A stretch of 8,185 nt of DNA from Kordiimonadaceae bacterium (GTDB taxonomy: Bacteria > Pseudomonadota > Alphaproteobacteria > Sphingomonadales > Kordiimonadaceae), in contig JAESTR010000082.1 in NCBI GenBank assembly GCA_016763495.1, forward strand, positions 1 to 8,185, read 5' to 3'. Made by a program: the position numbers and the translations under genes. Positions 1 to 5,864 of the stretch are shown here, one piece after another. The notes below the pieces were generated by a model, which made no database searches, was not told where the DNA came from, and worked only from the letters and a program-made list of their open reading frames with translations. Position 1 is the stretch's first letter; every line of letters starts with the position of its first letter.

Positions 1-648
1 ATATTCTTTATAGCGAGGGTCAAAGTGAGGCCCATAAATTTCAGACCCGAGAAGAGAAGGAAATCCAATTATTGCGTTAAGAGGCGTGCGTAGTTCGTGG
101 GACACATTGCGCAAAATGCTTTGGCGCACGGTTACTGCCTGATCCAGTGCGTACTGTGTGTTGTTCAGTGATATCTGCAGGTTCATACGCTCAAGCTCGC
201 ATTCACAGTGGCGGGCAAAATAGCGTAACATATCAAATGTTGTATCTACATCCTCAATCGGTTTTTCATTAAGCAGCACCAATATACCAATCGCCACCCC
301 ACGCTGAGAAAGCAGCGGATACCCCACATACCCCTGAATACCTAAATCAATGAGCATTTCGTCGTTAGGAAAGGCCTCAGCTACCCCCTTACTATAGCGA
401 CAATAAGTTCGGTCTAGAATTTGTGAGCAAGGCGTACCTTCAAGATCGTAACTAACATTTTCCTGAACTTTGCCTTTAACAACATAAGATAAAGTAGTGA
501 CGGTACTCTTCGCCAAATCAACTTCAGCAACAAAAGCATGGTCAAAACCACCAATAGCATTTAGTGCATGCACGAGCTTGAGGAAATAGTCCTCACCCGT
601 ATCATCGCTAACACGCTGTAATATTTCAGATATTTCTAGGTCGAGCAT
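1..648 (-). CDS. GAF-domain sensor histidine kinase, N-terminal part (runs off left edge)
   Basis: This is the first 216 codons of a histidine kinase, open to the window edge. From the Met at 648, residues about 18-150 read as a GAF domain (GTPCSQIL near 71-78, GYVGYPLL near 106-113). A helical linker follows, and then the H-box NVSHELRTPLNAIIGF with phospho-acceptor His184. The stretch after it (GSEIYGP, then PRYKEY) resembles alphaproteobacterial PleC/DivJ-like kinases. The catalytic ATPase domain must lie left of the window. No signal peptide or membrane segment is visible, so it should be a soluble cytoplasmic sensor; its ligand cannot be told. I chose the Met at 648 because GGAG (658-655) lies 6 nt upstream. 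An in-frame ATG at 660 with only a weak GAGA upstream is the alternative, and a TGA closes the frame just before it. A hairpin separates it from the dehydrogenase, so it is probably not in the deoC operon. Confidence 0.88.
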   Translation of the reverse strand, partial: MLDLEISEILQRVSDDTGEDYFLKLVHALNAIGGFDHAFVAEVDLAKSTVTTLSYVVKGKVQENVSYDLEGTPCSQILDRTYCRYSKGVAEAFPNDEMLIDLGIQGYVGYPLLSQRGVAIGILVLLNEKPIEDVDTTFDMLRYFARHCECELERMNLQISLNNTQYALDQAVTVRQSILRNVSHELRTPLNAIIGFPSLLGSEIYGPHFDPRYKEY

Positions 649-714
649 TCCGCGCTCCATATTAGTATATTCTCACAATACCAATACACCTTAAGTAAAT
701 CGTTAAAGACAGTT

Positions 715-737
715 GGCAGGCTAGATTTTAGCCTGCC
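715..737 (-). terminator. Hairpin after the ALDH gene, likely terminator
   Basis: A perfect 9-bp stem (GGCAGGCTA paired with TAGCCTGCC) closes a 5-nt loop and begins 7 nt after the TGA of the dehydrogenase. In the minus direction it is followed by AACTGTCTTTAACG, so the U-tract is poor. It may work as a weak intrinsic terminator or as an mRNA 3' end stabiliser. Its position marks the end of the deoC-ALDH transcript. Confidence 0.6.
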
Positions 738-744
738 TAATTCA

Positions 745-3141
745 TCAATATGATTTACCGCTAGCGTTTGTGTCGCCGTATGGAACCCAGATATTTTTAA
801 CTTCAGTACCCTTATCCATTAGAATTTTAGGGTTCATCTGTTGCTTGTCCGCCCAGTCATACGCTTTACCGTAATTAAGCCACGTACGTTTCATATTTTC
901 AGTCGCGGCATGCTCAACATCAGCACATCCTTGCTGGCTACCAAAGTACCACAGAGCTTCAACGCCGTAATGCTTGGCAAGCGGTGCTGCCATGGCGTCT
1001 CGTGGCCCTGTTACAATATTCACCACACCGGCGGGAAGGTCTGATGTTTCTAGTATCTGATAAAAATCAGTCGCGAGCAGCGGGTAGCGTTCTGACGGTA
1101 TAATTACACTTGTGTTACCCGCCGCCATTGAGAAGGCCATCAGTGTCACAAAAGACACCAACGGCGCATCGTCTGGGCAGACAATACCAATTGTACCAAT
1201 GGCTTCGTTCATTGCCAGTGCCACACCGCGAATTGGGGGCTCATGCACGGCGCCTTCATGCTTGTCACAGTAAGCGGCAGCTGTGAACAGACGCTGAATT
1301 GAAAGCTCTACTTCACTAGCTGCGGCTTTTGCCTTCATACCAGTCAAGCTTACGAGCCGAGCTTTAAACTCGGCAGCACGATATCCAAGGTTTTCTGCAA
1401 TGTAATAAAGGATTTGTGCACGAAGATGGGATGTTTTACCCGCCCAGCTAGAAGCTTTATTTGCAGCCTCTACGGCATTACGAATATCTTTGTAGTTCCC
1501 CGCACCAACAAGGCCTGCATAGGCGCCTTTGTGGGTTAAAACTGTTTTACTGTCGCCACCATCTGGGCGAGCCTGTTTGCCGCCGACATAATTTTTAGCA
1601 GTTTGGTCAATAGCGGGTCCGTTTGAACCTTTTATGGCGACAGGCAATGCAATGTGCTTAACCGGCTTCAATGCCTTTTCATATTTTGGTTTCATGTAGG
1701 CGAGCATACCTTCACGCCCCCCTTCACGACCAAAGCCGCTTTCGCGGTATCCGCCGAAACCAACTGCAGCATCAAACATATTGGTGCCGTTGATCCATAC
1801 AACCCCTGCTTTAAGTGCTGGAGCCACCTCTAGGGCGCGTGAGATGCTTTCAGACCATACAGTCGCTGCCAAGCCGTATTTGGTGTTGTTAGCCAGCCCT
1901 ACGGCTTCAGCCTGTGTACGGAAAGTGATAGCCGTGAGCACTGGTCCAAAAACTTCTTCCCGGTACAATATATTGTCTGTGCCAACACCTGTAACCAATG
2001 TTGGTGGATAGAAAACGCCTTCAGTCGGTAAGTCGCACGCTGCATGATAAATTTCAGCGCCTTCGTCAACTCCCTGCTTTATCAGGCCTTCAATGCGCTC
2101 TTTTTGCGAGGCATCAATGATAGCGCTCATATCAATGCATTTATCGAGACTGTGCCCTACACGCAGTTTGTTCATGCGCGCTTTCAGTTTTTTAAAGAAA
2201 GCTTCTGAAATGCCTTCCTGTACTAAAAGACGTGAGCCCGCGCAGCACACTTGGCCTTGATTAAACCAGATAGCATCCACAAGCCCTTCAATAGCGCCGT
2301 CAATGTCAGCATCTTCAAACACGATGAAAGGCGACTTGCCGCCAAGCTCAAGTGTCAGTTTCTTGCCGGAACCTGCTATAGAGCGTCTAATTATCTTACC
2401 AACAGCAGTTGAGCCGGTGAATGCGATTTTATTTACATCCGCATTCACTATCATGGCACCAACATCGCCTTCACCCGTGACGATATTCACGACACCTTTT
2501 GGCAAACCAGCCTCTTCGCACAGTTCAGCGAATTTCAGAGCGGAAAGCGATGTAAACTCAGCTGGTTTCAAAACCACAGTGTTCCCTGCGGCAATTGCAG
2601 GCGCGATTTTCCATGCCAGCATCAAGAATGGGAAGTTCCAAGGGATCACCTGCCCGGCAACTCCCAGTGCTTCATGATCAGGAAATTCATCTTCCAGCAG
2701 CGTCGCCCAGCCAGCATGATGATAAAAATGGCGCGCGACCAGCGGGATATCAATATCACGGCTTTCGCGAATAGGCTTGCCGTTATCAAGGGATTCAATC
2801 ACTGAAATGACGCGAGAATGTTTCTGCACCAAGCGCGCTAAAGCATATAAGTAGCGCGCCCTGCCGTGACCACCTAGGCCAACCCACTTGCTTTGTGCCG
2901 CACGGGCCGCAGCAACAGCCGCGTCAACATCTTCCTGCCGCGCGGCCGTAATATCAGCAAGCTTTTCACCGGTCGCAGGCGAATATGTTGCAAATTGCTT
3001 CGCACCTTTTGGTTTTATCCATTCACCGCCGATATACATGCCGAACGATGCGTTGTTTTCTGCAAGCCAGGCATCAACATTCGCGCGACTTTCTGGTGCT
3101 GGGCTATAGTCCATGCTCTCAAACTTTTCTTTGACGTTCAT
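745..3141 (-). CDS. ALDH16-type two-domain aldehyde dehydrogenase
   Basis: NAD(P)-dependent oxidation of an aldehyde to the acid; acetaldehyde from DeoC is the likely substrate (inference from the operon). At 798 residues it is about 300 longer than an ordinary ALDH. The first domain (about 30-490) has every catalytic part: PWNF with oxyanion Asn169, Lys192 in LKPAE, FTGSTAVG at 241-248, ELGGK with general base Glu265, GQVCC with nucleophile Cys299, and EEVFGP with Glu396 and Phe398. The second domain (about 520-798) repeats the ALDH fold but is degenerate: PWN is replaced by PDD (656-658), the cofactor Lys is lost (IIPSE at 680-684), and no GQxC motif exists. The C-terminal NIWVPYGD matches the ALDH16 family. 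Bacterial ALDH16 keeps the Cys that mammalian ALDH16A1 lost. AAGGA overlapping the deoC stop lies 6 nt before the ATG, and the 9-nt gap implies translational coupling. It ends in TGA. Confidence 0.93.
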   Translation of the reverse strand: MNVKEKFESMDYSPAPESRANVDAWLAENNASFGMYIGGEWIKPKGAKQFATYSPATGEKLADITAARQEDVDAAVAAARAAQSKWVGLGGHGRARYLYALARLVQKHSRVISVIESLDNGKPIRESRDIDIPLVARHFYHHAGWATLLEDEFPDHEALGVAGQVIPWNFPFLMLAWKIAPAIAAGNTVVLKPAEFTSLSALKFAELCEEAGLPKGVVNIVTGEGDVGAMIVNADVNKIAFTGSTAVGKIIRRSIAGSGKKLTLELGGKSPFIVFEDADIDGAIEGLVDAIWFNQGQVCCAGSRLLVQEGISEAFFKKLKARMNKLRVGHSLDKCIDMSAIIDASQKERIEGLIKQGVDEGAEIYHAACDLPTEGVFYPPTLVTGVGTDNILYREEVFGPVLTAITFRTQAEAVGLANNTKYGLAATVWSESISRALEVAPALKAGVVWINGTNMFDAAVGFGGYRESGFGREGGREGMLAYMKPKYEKALKPVKHIALPVAIKGSNGPAIDQTAKNYVGGKQARPDGGDSKTVLTHKGAYAGLVGAGNYKDIRNAVEAANKASSWAGKTSHLRAQILYYIAENLGYRAAEFKARLVSLTGMKAKAAASEVELSIQRLFTAAAYCDKHEGAVHEPPIRGVALAMNEAIGTIGIVCPDDAPLVSFVTLMAFSMAAGNTSVIIPSERYPLLATDFYQILETSDLPAGVVNIVTGPRDAMAAPLAKHYGVEALWYFGSQQGCADVEHAATENMKRTWLNYGKAYDWADKQQMNPKILMDKGTEVKNIWVPYGDTNASGKSY

Positions 3142-3150
3142 GATATATCC

Positions 3151-4122
3151 TTAACCCATTGCGTGCCGGTAAGAGGCAGAATATCCGCCTGTTGCATGAT
3201 ATTCTAACTGCCGCTCGAGATCACCCAGCAAACTGGATGCCCCAAAACGGAATAATTCTGGCTCAAGCCAATCGCGGCCAAGTTCTTCTTTGATAAGGGA
3301 CAGATACACCACGGCATCTTTGGCCGTTTTGATACCGCCAGCAGGTTTGTAGCCAACTTTAATGCCTGTGCGCTCGTAAAAGTCTCGTATTTGGCGGATC
3401 ATCACCAGTGTTACGGGCAAAGTGGCGTTCACACCTTCCATGCCCGTTGATGTCTTAATGAAATCAGAACCCGCCATCATGGCAACCATTGAAGCTTTGC
3501 CAACCTGTGTTAGGTTTCCGTGCTCACCAGTTGCAAGAATGGATTTCATTAAAACAGGACCACACGCTTCCTTAAAAGCTTTCACTTCATCATAAAGCGC
3601 TTCCCAGTTACCGGAAAGCACATGACCGCGCGTAATAACGATATCAATCTCTTTCGCACCAGCGGCCACTGAGCGCTTAATCTCTTCAATGCGGGTTTCG
3701 CGCGGCGCAAGCCCAGCGGGGAAACCCGTGGATACTGCCGCTACCGGTACGCCGCTGCCTTTGAGGGCTTCGACTGCTGTTTCAACCATCTCATGATAAA
3801 CACAAATGGCCCCTGTAGTGAGACCCATATCAGCCATACCTATGGCTTCAAGAATATCACGGCGTACAGGACTTGCCGCTTTTAGGCACAAGCGTTTTAC
3901 CCTGCCCGGCGTGTCATCGCCAGCAAGTGTGGTTAGGTCAATGCAGCTAATGGCTTTCAGCATGTAAGCAAGTTGTGAGTCTTTTTTCACAGAACGGCGC
4001 GTGCCAATAGAAGATGTGCGACGTTCAACAGCACTCATATTCACGCGGATATTATCTAACCAACTAGCGTGAAAAGACGAGCCTTGGTTAATTTTCGTTT
4101 TCATTTGCGTTTCAGATGACAT
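3151..4122 (-). CDS. deoC: Deoxyribose-phosphate aldolase (DERA), long eukaryote-like form
   Basis: Cleaves 2-deoxy-D-ribose 5-phosphate to acetaldehyde and glyceraldehyde 3-phosphate, the last step of deoxynucleoside catabolism, in the cytosol. The protein has 323 residues, compared with about 260 in E. coli and 318 in humans. It shares the animal-type segment IDLTTLAGDDT (61-71) and a long N-terminal extension. Active-site residues are visible: Asp160 in EIDIV, Schiff-base Lys223 in DFIKTSTGMEG, and the second Lys259 in GYKPAGGIKT. The tail (TGGYSASYRHAMG) keeps the tyrosines seen near the DERA C-terminus. AGGA lies 6 nt before the ATG at 4122, which supports this start over Met7. It is the first gene of a two-gene unit with the ALDH; its product acetaldehyde is the natural ALDH substrate. 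A RutR-like palindrome and a plausible -35 box lie about 45-60 nt upstream, so pyrimidine-responsive repression is likely (inference). Confidence 0.96.
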   Translation of the reverse strand: MSSETQMKTKINQGSSFHASWLDNIRVNMSAVERRTSSIGTRRSVKKDSQLAYMLKAISCIDLTTLAGDDTPGRVKRLCLKAASPVRRDILEAIGMADMGLTTGAICVYHEMVETAVEALKGSGVPVAAVSTGFPAGLAPRETRIEEIKRSVAAGAKEIDIVITRGHVLSGNWEALYDEVKAFKEACGPVLMKSILATGEHGNLTQVGKASMVAMMAGSDFIKTSTGMEGVNATLPVTLVMIRQIRDFYERTGIKVGYKPAGGIKTAKDAVVYLSLIKEELGRDWLEPELFRFGASSLLGDLERQLEYHATGGYSASYRHAMG

Positions 4123-4152
4123 TTTTCGTCCTGAATGAATGGTTTATTTAGC

Positions 4153-4183
4153 TCTATAAACAAAATCTTGACCAAATGGTCAA
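4153..4183 (-). promoter_or_regulatory. Putative promoter of deoC-ALDH
   Basis: On the minus strand, TTGACC (4183-4178) matches five of six bases of the -35 consensus. A -10-like TATAGA (4158-4153, 19-nt spacer) or TTTATA (4160-4155, 17-nt spacer) follows, and the deoC ATG is about 30 nt further on. The -35 box is the left arm of the palindrome at 4167-4184, so a bound repressor would exclude RNA polymerase. The -10 match is only moderate. Confidence 0.45.
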
Positions 4184-4184
4184 G
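4167..4184. promoter_or_regulatory. RutR-like operator palindrome
   Basis: CTTGACCAAATGGTCAAG has perfect 8-bp arms around a 2-nt centre. The inner 16 bases match, at all 14 defined positions, the E. coli RutR consensus TTGACCAnnTGGTCAA as I recall it. RutR is a TetR-family regulator that releases DNA when it binds uracil or thymine. The site overlaps the TGA of the permease distal part (4182-4180) and the apparent deoC -35 box. The regulator gene is not in the window, and another TetR-family protein could use the same sequence. Confidence 0.65.
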
Positions 4185-4491
4185 AACTAGCTTCAATTGG
4201 CTCATCTTCTTTGATCAAGCCAAAAGCAAAAAGCATAAGTCCGGCAAAGAGATAACCCAAAGCAAAGCGGTGCGCTAATAGCTCAGCGCCGCCTAAGTCA
4301 GGCAATGCCCATGGTAAATACATGCCACCAGAAGCCAGTACTGAATGTATGATTCCAAATTCGGTGAGGACAGCAGCCACTATTGCTGCACCCCCAGCAC
4401 GCACCATATTGCGATCAAAAATCCAAACTATCATTGCGCCCCACATAAGGCTGGTCAATATATAGCCGCGCGCCATTACGCCGAGCAGCAT
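4180..4491 (-). CDS. C-terminal part of the nucleobase permease, after the amber codon
   Basis: A 103-residue ORF in the same frame as the upstream permease, separated from its TAG only by GAT AGT TAC. It has about three membrane segments (about 9-26, 33-53 and 75-93), and its GYILTSLMWGA...FDR pattern resembles the last helices of xanthine/uracil permease-type proteins. Upstream and downstream parts together would make 538 residues counting the TAG position, close to the usual length of about 500-550. It is therefore a detached C-terminus and not an independent gene by origin. It could still be translated: AGGA (4502-4499) lies 7 nt before its ATG and overlaps the amber stop. The reading frame is intact to a TGA inside the RutR-like palindrome. 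Whether it is a remnant, a separate subunit or a readthrough extension cannot be decided from sequence. Confidence 0.7.
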   Translation of the reverse strand: MLLGVMARGYILTSLMWGAMIVWIFDRNMVRAGGAAIVAAVLTEFGIIHSVLASGGMYLPWALPDLGGAELLAHRFALGYLFAGLMLFAFGLIKEDEPIEASS

Positions 4492-4498
4492 GTAACTA

Positions 4499-4502
4499 TC
4501 CT
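4499..4502 (-). promoter_or_regulatory. Shine-Dalgarno overlapping the amber stop
   Basis: AGGA on the minus strand overlaps the permease TAG and sits 7 nt before the ATG at 4491. This is good geometry for a ribosome that terminates at the TAG to re-initiate on the distal part. It may be a coincidence of the original coding sequence. Confidence 0.4.
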
Positions 4503-4503
4503 A
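4501..4503 (-). other. In-frame amber (TAG) interrupting the permease gene
   Basis: The codon after Trp431 is TAG, followed in the same frame by GAT AGT TAC and then 103 more permease-like codons. No other gene seen whole in the window ends in TAG: the ALDH and the distal permease part use TGA, and deoC, the deaminase and tdk use TAA. One substitution from CAG, GAG, AAG, TGG, TCG, TTG or TAC/TAT would create it. Confidence 0.85.
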
Positions 4504-5796
4504 CCAAGATTGAGAAAGCGCCATCTGCGCCTTGGTTCCAATGATATTATAGAGCTCGCCTACTTTAAAGTGGGCATAGTTTAAAATGGCAGGCACGATA
4601 GCGAATAACAGTGCTGGAGCATGCCGCACACTACCGCCTGAAAAAGCAAGACGTACAATATCACTAGCAACTACCACGAGGATAGGTTTAAGCACAGCAG
4701 CTGGGATCAACACCGAAGCGAGTGCGATAACACCAAGAAAACCACCAACTGTAATAACGCCTGCAGCACCAAGTGCATAATTTGTGCGTGCGCCCATACG
4801 TTTGTAAGTAGCGTGGCCAAAATACGGCGTGGTTTGCACAACGCCACCAAACAGCCCGCTAATAGCTGTCGCTGCAGAATCAAGGCGCACCACTATGGCA
4901 GGGTCATAGTCATCCCCTATCACTTTGGCACCGGCTACCACATTTACTGCACTCGCCGCTATCAACAATGCGAACGGGAATATAACGCCCAGATAATTCG
5001 TTACTGTACCGAACATGCCAAATAAGCCTGCAAGCGTTGGCGCGGGTAAAGCGGGCGTCAACTCAGGAACGGCATGAATGACGTAGCCGTCCCCCACACC
5101 TGCAAAGGCGAGTATATAATAGAGCAATGTACCGGCGAAAATCGCGATGATAGCACCGGGCATATTGAAAGGTAGCCTGTGACCAGCGATTAAGGCGAAC
5201 ACCATTGCAAACAGTGATAAAATGCCAATTTCTGGCAACTCAAACACGCCAAAAATCGCTTCAGCCCCAAGCCAAACCGTGGCAATACCCGCCATAGCCC
5301 CTATAAGTGCCATTTGGGGAAGCTCGTGCTGCATGGCCCTGCCGAAGAAAGACAGTATAAACTTGATAACCGCCATCCACAGTGTCGCAGCCATGCCAAC
5401 AATCCAGGCTGTGTTGGCTGCCTCCAGAGGCGCTTGGTCATTGAGGCTCAGTGTATAGACCGGACCTACAACAAAAAAGGCCATTCCAAACACGGACGGC
5501 AGGTCAAGACCAAGAGGAATGCTTGTTAAGGCTTCGTTACCCGTTGCCTTTGCTGTTTTCTTGGCGAGCCAGTTAAAGGCTATATTCCCCAGCATAATGC
5601 CGACAATGGCACCGGGAATAATCTTCCCAAAGACCACTTCTGACGGAAAACTGAAGGCACCAACCAACACGGCGGCAAGCACAAACATGTTTACTACTAC
5701 ATCAAGGAAAAACGCGACACCTGCGTTTAAGTCACCCGCAAATTGAGATACTGGCGCACTACCGCCACCCAGAATATCATTTTTAGCCTCAGCCAT
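4501..5796 (-). CDS. Xanthine/uracil-type nucleobase permease (NCS2-like), cut short by amber
   Basis: An inner-membrane transporter, probably importing purine or pyrimidine bases by cation symport; the exact substrate is unknown. The 431 residues are mostly hydrophobic, with roughly ten or eleven membrane helices starting near residue 28. Family-like features include GDDYDPAIVVRLDSAATA (294-311) and the strongly conserved-looking SGLFGGVVQTTPYFGHATYK (313-332) in a late helix pair. The N-terminus (MAEAKNDILGGGS) is cytoplasmic-looking. The ORF stops at TAG, and the frame continues for the missing C-terminal helices, so the gene is broken or split. The start has only a weak ribosome site: AGGG is 12 nt upstream and GGG is 2 nt upstream. 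It lies 68 nt downstream of the periplasmic deaminase on the same strand, which suggests import of bases generated from nucleosides. The window contains no second permease to back it up. Confidence 0.85.
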   Translation of the reverse strand: MAEAKNDILGGGSAPVSQFAGDLNAGVAFFLDVVVNMFVLAAVLVGAFSFPSEVVFGKIIPGAIVGIMLGNIAFNWLAKKTAKATGNEALTSIPLGLDLPSVFGMAFFVVGPVYTLSLNDQAPLEAANTAWIVGMAATLWMAVIKFILSFFGRAMQHELPQMALIGAMAGIATVWLGAEAIFGVFELPEIGILSLFAMVFALIAGHRLPFNMPGAIIAIFAGTLLYYILAFAGVGDGYVIHAVPELTPALPAPTLAGLFGMFGTVTNYLGVIFPFALLIAASAVNVVAGAKVIGDDYDPAIVVRLDSAATAISGLFGGVVQTTPYFGHATYKRMGARTNYALGAAGVITVGGFLGVIALASVLIPAAVLKPILVVVASDIVRLAFSGGSVRHAPALLFAIVPAILNYAHFKVGELYNIIGTKAQMALSQSW

Positions 5797-5864
5797 AGCC
5801 CACTGTATCCCTATCTTACAGGCCCCCGCAGCACAGCTGAGGCTCCCCCTGCATTAGTTTTTGT

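Noticed and set aside
2303..2677. Plus-strand ORF of 124 codons
   Set aside because: It lies antisense to the catalytic ALDH domain, has low-complexity composition and no family resemblance; a shadow frame.
4492..4503. Frameshift as the cause of the permease split
   Set aside because: Both parts are in the same frame (stop at 4503-4501, next ATG at 4491); only a stop codon separates them.
5816..5854. Mini-ORF of 12 codons between the deaminase and the permease
   Set aside because: It has no ribosome site and no recognisable peptide; explained by chance in a GC-rich gap.
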